Below, piece by piece: positions 35,245-44,184 of a stretch of 64,000 nucleotides of DNA. The position numbers and the translations under genes are program-made. Numbering within the stretch: position 1 is the stretch's first letter; each line of letters starts with the position of its first letter. Where the stretch lies: NCBI RefSeq assembly GCF_028475105.1, contig NZ_CP116936.1, positions 6,695,501 through 6,759,500 of the forward strand, given 5' to 3'. The notes under the pieces are model-generated. The model had not been told where the DNA came from. It worked only from the letters and a program-made list of their open reading frames with translations, and ran no database searches. Source of the DNA: Micromonospora sp. LH3U1 (lineage in GTDB: Bacteria > Actinomycetota > Actinomycetes > Mycobacteriales > Micromonosporaceae).

Positions 35245-37064
35245 TCAGCGCCAGCGGTCGCCGGGCGGCGTGCCGCCAGCGCGCGGTCCATCGTCCTGCG
35301 GCGGGTAGCCGTAGCGCTCGTCGACCCGGCGCCGACCGGCCCGCTCCGGTGCGGGTTCCGCCTCGTGACCGCGCTGGCGGGGTGGGCGCCACTCGTCCGG
35401 CACCGGGACGCCGCCCATCGGCAGCGCCGGCCGGTCCGCCGGCTCGGCCCGCCAGCCGCCGTCGCGATCGTGCCGGCGCGCCGGCTCGTCCCGGTGGTAC
35501 GACTCGCGCTCCTCGTGGCGGCGCGGCTCCTCGTGGCGGCGCGGCTCCTCGTGGCGGACGGCTGCCCAGCGGTCGGCCACCCGGTACTCGGTGCCGGTGG
35601 CGTCGGCGTGCACCTCGGCCCGGCGTTCGCCGACCCGCAGCTCACGGCCGTTCTCGTCGTCGCGGACGGCGGCCCACCGGTCGCCGGCCCGCAACTGTGA
35701 CCAGTACTCGCCGGTGTCATCGGCCCGCAGGGGCGGCCCAGGCTGCGGCGCGGCGGCGCTCGCCCGGTCGCGCTGCTCCGACCAACCGCGATCGTCCGGG
35801 CTGTCCCAGGAGCCCGAGGCCGACCTCTCCGGCGTGCGCTGCGACCGGGCCGCCGAGCCGCGCTCGTCGGGCTGGGCGTAAGCGTCGCGCGGATCGGTCC
35901 ACTCCGGCTCGTCGCGGCGACCCGTCCAGCCCGGCTCGCCCCCATCGAGGTCAGCCTCGTTCCGTTCGGCACCCCAACCCGAACCGTCCCGCGCGCCGCT
36001 CCACTCGGGCTCGCCTCGGGTCGCGGGCTGCGCCCCCCGGGTGCGGTTGTCGCCAGAGCGGGCCCGGTCGTCGCCAGAGCGGGCCCGATCGTCACCAGAG
36101 CGGGCACGGTCGTCGCCGGGGCGCCGGTCGTCGCCGTACCCGGCACGGGGGCGCTCCTCCGGCTCGCTCCTCGCTCGGCCGGCCGGGCGGGAACGCTCAT
36201 CCGCACCGCCGTGCCGGGTCCACTCCTGCGCCGGCGCGGTCCACTGGCCGGCGTACCCGCCGCCATAGCGCGCAGCCGGCTCGGCGGGACCGCCGTCCAC
36301 CACGGTGTGCCGGGTGGTGACGTGCACGGTTTCGGTGTGCCGGACCACGCCGCCCGGTCGGTGCGTCGGTTCCGGGCGGTCGTGCTCACGAGGACGGGCT
36401 GAGCCGTACGCGGTGGCGGCCGGCCGATCCGCGCCGTACGTTCCGCGGTCGCCGCCGGCTCGGCGGACTCCCGTGGGTACGCCGGCTCGTCGTCGTCCGC
36501 GTGCTCGGAGCGACCCCACCGGGCCGCGTCGTCCGGGCTGGACACCCGGGCGCGACCGGCGGGTGCGTCACCCTGCACCTGGACCCGGCTACGGGCCACC
36601 GGGGCGTTGTCCACCGGCGGCTCGACGGCCGGCACGCGCGCCCGGCCAGGTCCGGCGGGCTCGCCAGCGGGGACGGCACCGGCGAGGGCGGCACCGCTGG
36701 CGTCGAGACGGCGGCGGACCGCGGCAACGCCCTCCTGGGCCCGTTGCGCCTGGTCGAGCGCCTGGTTACCGCGCTGCGCGGCGGCCACGATCTCGGTGCG
36801 CAGCTCCCGACGGAGCTCCTCGATCTCATCCAACAACTCGTCGGCCCGCGCAGAGGCGCCCTCGCCGTCGGGACGAAGCGCGATGGAGAGGCCGATCAGC
36901 ACCACCGCGAGGATGGCGAGCACCGCGGCGAAACGCAGCGGGCCGTTACCGTCGGCAACCAGCAGAATGAGCGCCGCCACCGGCGCGAGTGCAACGCCCG
37001 CCCAGAAGAGCACGGTCAGCAGCGGTGATTGACGCCGCGCGTCAGAGGTGGCCGGGGCTGGCAT
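35245..37064 (-). CDS. Ala/Arg-rich membrane protein (Rv3604c/DUF6779-like), apparent frameshift
   Basis: The frame from the ATG at 37064 encodes two membrane helices ('SPLLTVLFWAGVALAPVAAL', 'FAAVLAILAVVLIGLSIALR'), a coiled coil ('ADELLDEIEELRRELRTEIV') and a linker. Near 36370-36470 the coding signal moves to the -1 frame, which continues as a charged, low-complexity tail to the stop at 35245, just beyond the nuoD2 stop. Reading on in the first frame would overlap nuoD2. Either one base is missing (assembly error or mutation) or the shift is real. The joined protein would be about 605 aa. The tail holds tandem repeats (GDDRARS three times; RRHEEP three times). Position matches Rv3604c. Confidence 0.72.
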
Positions 37065-37174
37065 AGGTGCGGAGCCTACCGAGGTTCTCCACCGGAGGGA
37101 ACGGGGTCCTGGGATGCGCGAACGCCCCCGCCCGGTCGGGGCGGGGGCGTTCTCGGCAGATCAGTAGAGAGAGA

Positions 37175-38179
37175 TCAGCTGGTGGCGAAGGCGCCGTCCG
37201 AGGAGAAGATCAGGCCCACGCTGATCGAGCCGTCGCGCAGCCCGCTCTTGGTCAGCGGTCCGCCCTGGTCCAGCGAGGAGAACTTGCCCACCGACAGCCC
37301 GTACGTCTTCTCCAGACCCGGCTTGCAGAACGGACGCTGCTCGCACTCCGGCGGGCCGCCCAGCACCGTCGCACTGCCGGAGCACTTCGCGGCCAACTCG
37401 GAGAGGGTCCGCACGCCGTACTTGTCGGCGAAGGCCTGGGTGACGGCGAAGGCGTTCTGGTCCTGTGCGGCGGCCGGGGCACCGAAGGTGATGCCGGCCT
37501 TGTCGCCCTCGGCCTTGAGCGCCGTCACCGTCGTGTTGATGTCGGGCGAGGAGACCGGCTGGGCCTTCGCGCCGTTGACCTTGGTGTTGAGGAACTCGGC
37601 CATGGTCGCCGCGTACTCCGGGACGACCTGGATCTCGCCCTTCTCCAGCGCCGGCTCGTAGAGCTCCCGGTTGCCGATCTGCTGCACCTTGACCTGGTAG
37701 CCGGCGGCCGTGAGGGCAATCTTGTACAGCTCGCCGAGCGTCTGGCTCTCGCTGAAGTTGCCGGCGCCGACCACGATGTCGCCGCCCGGGCCCTTGGCGA
37801 TGCCCTCGGTGAGGTTGTTGGCGGAGGCGAACTCCTCGGCCGCCACCTTGGGGGTCTTGCGATCCGCGTCGACGGCCTTGTTGAGCTGGACCAGCTTCGG
37901 CGTGTCGAGCGCGGCGGAGACCTTGTCCAGTGCGGCGATCAACTGCGGGTTGGCCGCCTTGCTGTTGACCGCCGGGATGACGTTGTCGGAGTTCTGGAGC
38001 TTCTTGTCGTCCTGCAGAGCGATGAGCTGCTGGCCGGCGACCGGGGCGCACCCGGCGCCGGAGGCGCCCTGCTGGGGCGCGTCGGTGCCGGACGAGCCGG
38101 CGTCACCACACCCGGTGAGGAGTGCTGCCCCGGCGACGGCGCTGACAGCGCCGATAGCCAGACGTGTACGTGCGCGCAT
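37175..38179 (-). CDS. Glycine betaine/choline-type ABC binding lipoprotein, circularly permuted
   Basis: 334 aa from the ATG at 38179 (GGAAGG upstream), lipobox 'LLTGC'. Captures an osmolyte (betaine, choline or carnitine are usual) outside the cell. The segment that ends OpuBC/OpuCC proteins ('LIALQDDKKLQNSDNVIPAV' ... 'LNKAVDADRKTPKVAAEEFA') stands at the N-terminus (about residues 45-115). The usual N-terminal segment ('DIVVGAGNFSESQTLGELYK') follows, and the protein stops at 'VGLIFSSDGAFATS', where normal members continue into the DDK segment. The order is thus permuted. It lies with two permeases and a divergent ATPase. Confidence 0.88.
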   Translation of the reverse strand: MRARTRLAIGAVSAVAGAALLTGCGDAGSSGTDAPQQGASGAGCAPVAGQQLIALQDDKKLQNSDNVIPAVNSKAANPQLIAALDKVSAALDTPKLVQLNKAVDADRKTPKVAAEEFASANNLTEGIAKGPGGDIVVGAGNFSESQTLGELYKIALTAAGYQVKVQQIGNRELYEPALEKGEIQVVPEYAATMAEFLNTKVNGAKAQPVSSPDINTTVTALKAEGDKAGITFGAPAAAQDQNAFAVTQAFADKYGVRTLSELAAKCSGSATVLGGPPECEQRPFCKPGLEKTYGLSVGKFSSLDQGGPLTKSGLRDGSISVGLIFSSDGAFATS

Positions 38180-38399
38180 GTGCCCGCCTTCCGTGTCCCG
38201 GCGCGGCCCGTCCCGGGCCGGCCGCGTGTCCGACGGGCGATCCTGACTGTCGGTCGCCCGCGAATATCCACCCAACATGCTCCGCAACCGACCGACAACT
38301 TGGGATGGACTTCGTCACCGCATCGTCACCGATTGGCTCACCGTCGGTCGCCGGCTCGACGGAATGCTCACCCGGATGAGTCGCCCACGAGAACGCGGG

Positions 38400-39140
38400 T
38401 CAGGCGCTCCCGGTGGCGTCGGCGGGCCGCGGTCGCCCCGTGCTCTGCCGCCCGCGCCGTAGCGGACGGGGTGTGACCAGCCGTTCGACGCCACCAAGGA
38501 CCACCTCGGCGAGCAGCGCGAGCCCGGCCACCAGCACTCCGCCGGCGACGATCTGGCCCCCGCCGGCCGCGATACCGATGCCGAAACCGGTCCGGATGAT
38601 CTGGCCGAGGCCGCCGCCGTTGACGAACGAGGCCAGTGCGGCGGTCGCGATCACCTGGACCGCGGCGGTGCGGAACCCGGCAGCCAGGTAGGGCACCGCC
38701 AACGGCAACTCCACGCGACGCAGCAACTGCCCGCCGGACAGGCCCATCCCCCGCGCCGCGTCGCGGGCCTCCGGGTCGACCTGCCGCACCCCGGTGTACG
38801 CGTTGGCCAGCAGTGGCGGGACGGCGAAGACCGCCAGCGCCACCACGACCGGCGTCCGCCCGAAGCCGCTGGCGAAGACCACCGGCAGGATGGTCAGCAG
38901 CGCCAGGGTGGGGATGGCCAGGGTGGCGTTGGACACCAGCACCACCAGGCCGCCGCCCCGGCCGACGTGACCCAGCCAGAGACCGAGCGGCCACGCCACC
39001 AGGCAGCCGAGCGCCACCGCCAGGGCCGAGATCGTCAGGTGCTCGCCGAGGCGGTCCAGCATGCCCCCGGGGTTGGTCCAGTTCAGTGGGTCGTTGAACC
39101 AGACGACTGCCTGGCCGATCGGGTTCTCCGCGACGGTCAC
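38400..39140 (-). CDS. OpuC-type ABC permease
   Basis: 246 aa, five to six membrane helices. The EAA-like loop for contact with the ATPase is 'VDPEARDAARGMGLSGGQLL'. Also 'VALAVFAVPPLLANAYTGVR'. GTG start overlapping the stop of the second permease gene by four bases. The 220-bp gap to the binding-protein start has an inverted repeat (CGGGCGA at 38234-38240 with TCGCCCG at 38254-38260), which may attenuate or separate transcripts. Confidence 0.9.
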   Translation of the reverse strand: MTVAENPIGQAVVWFNDPLNWTNPGGMLDRLGEHLTISALAVALGCLVAWPLGLWLGHVGRGGGLVVLVSNATLAIPTLALLTILPVVFASGFGRTPVVVALAVFAVPPLLANAYTGVRQVDPEARDAARGMGLSGGQLLRRVELPLAVPYLAAGFRTAAVQVIATAALASFVNGGGLGQIIRTGFGIGIAAGGGQIVAGGVLVAGLALLAEVVLGGVERLVTPRPLRRGRQSTGRPRPADATGSA

Positions 39141-39823
39141 CGTGCCCTCCGGGCGGACCAGGGGGTCACCAACCGGGCGACCAGGACGAGCAGCAGGTCG
39201 AGCACGACCGCGAGTGCCACGCAGAGCAGAGCGCCGGTCATGATCTCAGCCTTGTAGAGGTTGTTCTGGAAGCCAGCGAAGATCAACTGACCAAGGCCAC
39301 CATGCCCGACCAGCACCCCGACCGTGACCAACGCCACAGTGGAGACGGTCGCCAACCGCACACCGGTCACGACGCCCGGCAGCGCCAGCGGCAGATCGAT
39401 CCGGAACAGCCGCCCCCACCGGCCGTACCCCATTCCCTCGGCAGCCTCGCGAACCTCCGGAGGCACCTGGTTGAGGCCGGCCACCACATTGCGCACGATC
39501 AGCAGCAGTGCGTAGAGGACCAGCCCGACCAGCACGGTGGTGGCCCCGGTGCCCAGGTAGGGCGCGATGAACGCGAAGAGCGCCAACGACGGGATGGTGT
39601 AGACCACCCCGCTGACGGCGAGGATCGGGCCGGCGAGCGGGCGGACCCAGTACGCCAGCACGGACAGCGGCAGGGCGATCAGCACCGCGATCAGCACCGC
39701 ACGCCCGGTGAGGGAGGCGTGTTCGCGCACCGCGGCGAGGATCGTGTCAGAGTTGTCCCGCACGTACTGCCAGGAGAACCAGGGGTTACCCGGGTCGGCC
39801 CGGTAGCTCAGGCGGAAGGACAT
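39137..39823 (-). CDS. OpuC-type ABC permease
   Basis: 228 aa. EAA-like loop 'VPPEVREAAEGMGYGRWGRL', helices 'AVLIAVLIALPLSVLAYWV', 'TVLVGLVLYALLLIVRNVVA' and others. Forms the heterodimeric channel with the coupled permease. Its ATG at 39823 is only 29 bases from the start of the divergent ATPase gene. Confidence 0.9.
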   Translation of the reverse strand: MSFRLSYRADPGNPWFSWQYVRDNSDTILAAVREHASLTGRAVLIAVLIALPLSVLAYWVRPLAGPILAVSGVVYTIPSLALFAFIAPYLGTGATTVLVGLVLYALLLIVRNVVAGLNQVPPEVREAAEGMGYGRWGRLFRIDLPLALPGVVTGVRLATVSTVALVTVGVLVGHGGLGQLIFAGFQNNLYKAEIMTGALLCVALAVVLDLLLVLVARLVTPWSARRAR

Positions 39824-39852
39824 ACGTGGACGTTACCCCGGAGGCCCCCGAC

Positions 39853-40830
39853 GTGGCCCAGTCCCCTCGCGCGGCGTCGATCTCCCTACAGGGCATCCAG
39901 AAGCGCTACCCGAACGGCACCGAGGCTGTCCGGGAGCTCAGCCTGGACGTCCGGGCCGGCGAACTGGTGGTGCTGATCGGCCCGTCCGGGTGCGGCAAGT
40001 CGACCGTACTGCGCATGATCAATCGCCTGATCGAGCCGACCGCGGGCCGGATCACGCTCGGCGACGAGGACGTCACCGACGTCGACCCGGTGCGGCTGCG
40101 CCGCCGAATCGGATATGTGATCCAGAACGTCGGCCTCTTTCCACACCAGACGGTTCGGGCCAACGTGGCCACCGTCCCGGGCTTGCTCAGGTGGCCCAAG
40201 GGCCAGACCCGGGCCCGGGTCGACGAACTGCTCGACCTCGTCGGACTGGACCCGGCCCAGTTCGGCGGCCGCTACCCGCACGAGCTGTCGGGTGGCCAGC
40301 GGCAGCGGGTCGGGGTGGCCCGCGCACTCGCCGCCGACCCGGTGGTGCTGCTGATGGACGAGCCCTTCTCGGCCGTCGACCCGATCGTCCGGGCACGCCT
40401 CCAGGAGGAGTTCCTCCGCCTCCAGGCCGAGGTCCGCAAGACGATCGTGCTGGTCACCCACGACCTCGACGAGGCGGTCCGGCTCGGCGACCGCATCGCG
40501 GTGCTCTCCGAGGGCGGGCACCTGGAGCAGTACGACACGCCGGCCGCACTGCTCGGCGCACCCGCCACCCCGTTCGTCCGCGAGTTCGTCGGCGCCGACC
40601 GGGGCATCCGCCGACTGGCGGTCACCCCACTCGACCGGGAGTCGCTGGAGCCGGTACCCGGGGACGCCGCCGCGGACCTGCCCACCGTCGCACTGGACGG
40701 CTCCGCGTACGACGCGCTGGCGGTGCTGCTCACCTCGGGGCGCGACCAGCTCGTGGTGACCGACGCCGGCCGACCGGTGGGCACGCTCAGCCGACAGCGT
40801 CTTCTCGACCTCGGCCGCCCGACGAGCTGA
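39853..40830 (+). CDS. OpuC-type ABC transporter ATP-binding protein
   Basis: Drives the osmolyte importer. 325 aa from the GTG at 39853, which has GGAGG eight bases upstream; a GTG at 39826 would leave only two bases to the divergent permease start. Walker A 'GPSGCGKST', Q-loop 'VIQNVGLFPHQTV', signature 'LSGGQRQRVG', Walker B 'VVLLMDEPFSAVD' and H-loop 'VTHDLDEAV' are intact. About 60 C-terminal residues look like a reduced CBS region ('LLTSGRDQLVVTDAGRPVGT'), which in OpuA-type systems senses ionic strength. Confidence 0.93.
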   Translation: MAQSPRAASISLQGIQKRYPNGTEAVRELSLDVRAGELVVLIGPSGCGKSTVLRMINRLIEPTAGRITLGDEDVTDVDPVRLRRRIGYVIQNVGLFPHQTVRANVATVPGLLRWPKGQTRARVDELLDLVGLDPAQFGGRYPHELSGGQRQRVGVARALAADPVVLLMDEPFSAVDPIVRARLQEEFLRLQAEVRKTIVLVTHDLDEAVRLGDRIAVLSEGGHLEQYDTPAALLGAPATPFVREFVGADRGIRRLAVTPLDRESLEPVPGDAAADLPTVALDGSAYDALAVLLTSGRDQLVVTDAGRPVGTLSRQRLLDLGRPTS

Positions 40831-40845
40831 CCTGCCCCGGCCGGG

Positions 40846-41487
40846 TCAGGCGCGACCGCCGAGGCTGGCCGTGCCGATGATCCATCCGGTGAGGAAGCCG
40901 TAGCCGGCGCCGGTGCTGGCGTCCTGCAGGGCGCCCAGCAGTGACGGGTCCGGGCCGAGCAGTGCCGCCAGCACGGCGGCGAGCCCCCCGGCCAGCACGT
41001 ACGCGGCCCAGCCGGAGAAGAACTGACTGACCGGGCCGGGCACCCGGGCCACCTGGGCGGCGGGCAGAAGGTAGAGCAGGGCCACCGCGAGGACCACCAG
41101 CAGCACCGCCCGCAGGTCGGCGGCGAACAACCCGCCGGCCTGCCCGTCCGCGTCGAGCCGCCAGGCCGGCCACGCGAGCAGGCGCGCGTAGAAGGCCCCG
41201 GCCGACTCCGGGTCGGTCTGCGTGGCGGCCCAGCGGGTGTACGCCGGGCTGCCACAGATGCCGACCAGCAGCAACACGGCGAGCGCGCCGGTGCCGGCCG
41301 CCGTGCCGTAGCGGCCGACCGGGCCGGAGCGGTGGACGAGCGATGCGATCCGCCCAGGCCCCGAACCGGTCGTCCGGGCGGACCTGGGCTGCCCCGAGCG
41401 GCTCAGTGCTTCATCAGGTAGTCGATGAAGGCGGCCCGCAGCAGCGGCGCCGACTCCTCGTAGCCGTGACCGGTCAGCTCCCGCCAC
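40846..41487 (-). CDS. Small integral membrane protein, start uncertain
   Basis: Up to 213 aa; four hydrophobic helices are clear ('GTGALAVLLLVGICGS', 'LRAVLLVVLAVALLYLLPAA', 'FSGWAAYVLAGGLAAVLAAL', 'STGAGYGFLTGWIIGTASLG'). No ATG or GTG occurs between the stop of the upstream gene (41403) and the first helix, so either it starts inside that gene (ATG 41487 or GTG 41454) or at a CTG near 41406. No family recognised. Confidence 0.55.
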   Translation of the reverse strand: MAGADRSRLRGVGAAAAGRLHRLPDEALSRSGQPRSARTTGSGPGRIASLVHRSGPVGRYGTAAGTGALAVLLLVGICGSPAYTRWAATQTDPESAGAFYARLLAWPAWRLDADGQAGGLFAADLRAVLLVVLAVALLYLLPAAQVARVPGPVSQFFSGWAAYVLAGGLAAVLAALLGPDPSLLGALQDASTGAGYGFLTGWIIGTASLGGRA

Positions 41488-41711
41488 AGCGCGTTGGCCT
41501 CGTCGATGGTCGGGCCGATCGAGTTCGGGGCGCCGTCCAGCACCGTGGCCTCGTCCGCGTTCGGAAGGTGCCGCAGCACCGACCAGTAGAACCCCACGTC
41601 ACGACGCTCCCGGGCCCGGGCGAACGCCCGCTCCCGCAGATCCTCGGTGGACAGCGCGTCAAGCTCCTCGAACGAGGATCCGCCGGGGGTGGCGGCAGGT
41701 GTGTCGGTCAT
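41403..41711 (-). CDS. Conserved hypothetical protein, helical
   Basis: 102 aa from the ATG at 41711. Predicted mostly helical and acidic ('SFEELDALSTEDLRERAFAR', 'RDVGFYWSVLRHLPNADEAT'), cytosolic. No motif recognised. Its 3' end is followed or overlapped by the small membrane protein gene. Confidence 0.65.
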   Translation of the reverse strand: MTDTPAATPGGSSFEELDALSTEDLRERAFARARERRDVGFYWSVLRHLPNADEATVLDGAPNSIGPTIDEANALWRELTGHGYEESAPLLRAAFIDYLMKH

Positions 41712-41764
41712 GTCGCCGAGCCTAACGGTCGAGATCAGCTCCGGCCCGGCGGACGCGACACGGG

Positions 41765-42979
41765 TCACCGCTCATCGGCGTCCCACCGACGTGGGCTGTC
41801 CTCCCAGCGCGGATCCCGCCACGGGTCGACCGGTTGGGGCGCGGCGGGCGTCGGCAGCGTCGGAGGCCAGTTGTCGACCGACTGCGTCGGCGGCATGCTC
41901 CAACCCGCACTGATCGTGCCGTCGCCAACCGGCTCGGGTATGGCGGTGCTGCCCGGTCGGGGCCGCCCGAACGTCTCGACCAGCCGGGTGACCAGCAATC
42001 CGACGCCGAGCGCCGCGCCGCCGATCGCCCAGATGCTCAGCGTCCACCCGCGCTCCTGCGCGTACACCTGGAAGACGGTGACCAGGCTGACCGCCAGCAC
42101 CGTGCCGAACACACCGCCGCGACGGCCGTACGCGCTGGTGCCGGCGAGGAGGGCCACCCCGATCGCCAGGACCGTCCAGTCCAACCCCGAGGTGGGCGCG
42201 ACCGGCCCAGGGTCGTTGGCGGCGAGCAGCACGCCGGCGAGGGCGGCGAGCACGGTGGAGCCGACCAGCGCGACCGCAGTGACCACGGCGGCCACCGCGC
42301 CCCGCCGACGGGCCGGATCGGCGATCGGCCGGTACCGGCCGACCAGTCGGCGGATCGCCCGGATCGCGCCGAACAGCCCGCCGAGGACGGCCACCGCGGC
42401 GAAGCCGGCGAAGAAATATCCGGCGCTGCGCCCGGGGTCGTAGTCGCCCTGCACCAGCACCGGGGCCGAACGGCGTTCGATGTACACCACGACGCCGGCC
42501 GCGCCGGCCAGGCTGGCAGCCCAGCCCGGCACGTGCAGCACCACCACAGCGAGCGCCAGCACGAGCCCGCCCAGCGCGGCAACCGCCACGGCCGAGCCGA
42601 CCGACGTTGGCAGACCCCGATCGCCCTGCTCGGCGTAGTGCAGGGCGGCGGCGACCGCGATCGGCCCGACGGCCAGGTTCGGCGCGGCCGTACGCAGGCT
42701 CAGCCCGGCGGCCAGGGCGAGCATCCCCAGCCCGACCGCGTCGACCAGCAACGTACGCAGGTTGCCGTCGCGCAGGGCGGCCGGGTTGTCCTGCCAGAGC
42801 AGCCAGCCCAGGGTCGCCAGCCCGGCCAGCAGCAGGAACTCCCATCCCAGGTGCACGCCGACCCGATCCCGGCCGGGCTCACCGTGGGTGGGGTCGTCGA
42901 AGACGTTCTCCAGAACCGCCGAGGGCACCCCGGACGAGGGCTCGGCAGACCGGTCCCGGCCCGCTTCTTCGTACCCCAT
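41765..42979 (-). CDS. Polytopic membrane protein resembling a sugar-type ABC permease
   Basis: 404 aa from the ATG at 42979. About ten hydrophobic helices between residues 45 and 335 ('FLLLAGLATLGWLLWQ', 'LVDAVGLGMLALAAGLSLRT'), then a Pro-rich cytosolic tail. 'NLAVGPIAVAAALHYAEQG' resembles the conserved loop of RbsC-type permeases ('NLSVG...'), suggesting the BPD_transp_2 fold. No ATPase or binding protein lies beside it, so a transport role is uncertain. Confidence 0.65.
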   Translation of the reverse strand: MGYEEAGRDRSAEPSSGVPSAVLENVFDDPTHGEPGRDRVGVHLGWEFLLLAGLATLGWLLWQDNPAALRDGNLRTLLVDAVGLGMLALAAGLSLRTAAPNLAVGPIAVAAALHYAEQGDRGLPTSVGSAVAVAALGGLVLALAVVVLHVPGWAASLAGAAGVVVYIERRSAPVLVQGDYDPGRSAGYFFAGFAAVAVLGGLFGAIRAIRRLVGRYRPIADPARRRGAVAAVVTAVALVGSTVLAALAGVLLAANDPGPVAPTSGLDWTVLAIGVALLAGTSAYGRRGGVFGTVLAVSLVTVFQVYAQERGWTLSIWAIGGAALGVGLLVTRLVETFGRPRPGSTAIPEPVGDGTISAGWSMPPTQSVDNWPPTLPTPAAPQPVDPWRDPRWEDSPRRWDADER

Positions 42980-43097
42980 GACGCCGCCTCCCCAGTCGCC
43001 GGCCGTCCCCAGTCCGGCGCGCGGACGAACGGTGGGCGGCCTTGCTCTCCGATCGCAGGCACCGTACCCGCGCCCGGAGCCGGGCGTAACCCCCTGC

Positions 43098-43637
43098 TCA
43101 GCGCTGGCCGGGGCGGCTCTCCCGTGGGTCCTGCTCGCGCTCGTCGTCCGGGCGATCCGGCACCCGGCAGGAGCGCTCCAGCCACAGCGCGGCGCCGACC
43201 AGAGCCAGCGAGGCGAGCAGGCCCCCACCGGCGGCCGGTCGATCGTCGAGCGCGGCGCGGGTGGTCTCCACGAAGAGCCAGCCGGTGAGCCCCGTGTAGA
43301 AGCCGGCGAAGAGGGCCGCGGCCAGCGCCGATGCCTTGGCCAGCACCACGAAGCGGGCAACCATCAGCGGGTTGACCGGCTCCCGGCCAGGTTTGCGCTG
43401 GATCCGGCCCCGGGTGTCGAAGGCGGCGTACGCCTCGAGCACGGCGAGCCCTACGAGCGTCACCACCGGCAGCCAGGGGAGCCGGGGGATGCCGCTGTAG
43501 TAGAGGCTGCTGATCAGCAGCCAGGCCACCGCCGCCGCAGCCAGGGCGGCCACGACCAGGGTCGAGATCCGGGTGGGGCCCATCCGTGACCGATCCGGGC
43601 CCGACCCGCCCGGTGGTGGGGACTTCGCCTGCGTCAT
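43098..43637 (-). CDS. DUF3180 membrane protein
   Basis: 179 aa with four membrane helices ('TLVVAALAAAAVAWLLISSL', 'WLPVVTLVGLAVLEAYAAF', 'VLAKASALAAALFAGFYTGL', 'GLLASLALVGAALWLERSC'). Motif 'RKPGREPVNPLMVARFVVLA' is typical of the DUF3180 family that follows folK in actinobacteria (Rv3605c in M. tuberculosis). Function unknown. Confidence 0.88.
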   Translation of the reverse strand: MTQAKSPPPGGSGPDRSRMGPTRISTLVVAALAAAAVAWLLISSLYYSGIPRLPWLPVVTLVGLAVLEAYAAFDTRGRIQRKPGREPVNPLMVARFVVLAKASALAAALFAGFYTGLTGWLFVETTRAALDDRPAAGGGLLASLALVGAALWLERSCRVPDRPDDEREQDPRESRPGQR

Positions 43638-43656
43638 GCCGGCCAGCTCCGCTCGG

Positions 43657-44184
43657 TCATGCCGTCGACTCTAACGCCAACTCCGGCCGGGGACGCAGTT
43701 CCAACGCCTCGTCCGCCGCAGGGCCGGTGGTCAGCAGGTCGGTCAGCCAGCCGTGACCGGGCAGCCGACCGTACGGCTGGATGTCGATCCACGGCCGCAG
43801 CACGAAGGCGCGCAGGTGCGCCCGGGGGTGCGGCAGGGTCAGCTCCGGGTCGTCGCTGAGCACCGGCTCGTCGTCGTCACCCCAGACCGCGATCACGTCC
43901 ACGTCGAGGGTGCGCGGCCCGAACCGCCGCTCCGGGTCACGGACCCGACCGGCCGCCCGCTCCGCGACGCGGGCCCGCTCCAGCCAGTCGCGCGGGCTCG
44001 CGGTCTCGTCCTGGGCGAGCAACACCGCATTGAGGTACGCGGGCTGGTCGGCGTCGCCCCACGGTGGAGTCTCATACACCCCGGAGAGTACGAGCACAGA
44101 GTCACCGAACGCGGTCACGGCCGTGCGCAGGTGACCGAGCCGATCGCCCAGGTTGCTGCCGAGCGACAGCACAGCCCTGGTCAC
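43657..44184 (-). CDS. folK: HPPK (7,8-dihydro-6-hydroxymethylpterin pyrophosphokinase)
   Basis: Pyrophosphorylates the pterin before DHPS. 175 aa: 'AVLSLGSNLGDRLGHLRTAV' start, 'YETPPWGDADQPAYLNAVLL', 'RFGPRTLDVDVIAVWGDDDE' (Mg-binding Asp pair) and 'LPHPRAHLRAFVLRPWIDI'. The GTG overlaps the folB stop (GTGA). Confidence 0.96.
   Translation of the reverse strand: MTRAVLSLGSNLGDRLGHLRTAVTAFGDSVLVLSGVYETPPWGDADQPAYLNAVLLAQDETASPRDWLERARVAERAAGRVRDPERRFGPRTLDVDVIAVWGDDDEPVLSDDPELTLPHPRAHLRAFVLRPWIDIQPYGRLPGHGWLTDLLTTGPAADEALELRPRPELALESTA

Noticed and set aside
35508..35561. Three 18-bp tandem repeats
   Set aside because: In-frame coding repeats (RRHEEP) in the same low-complexity tail, not a regulatory array.
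36051..36113. Three 21-bp repeats that could suggest a small CRISPR-like array
   Set aside because: They are contiguous, in frame and encode GDDRARS repeats in a charged protein tail; no spacers and no cas genes.
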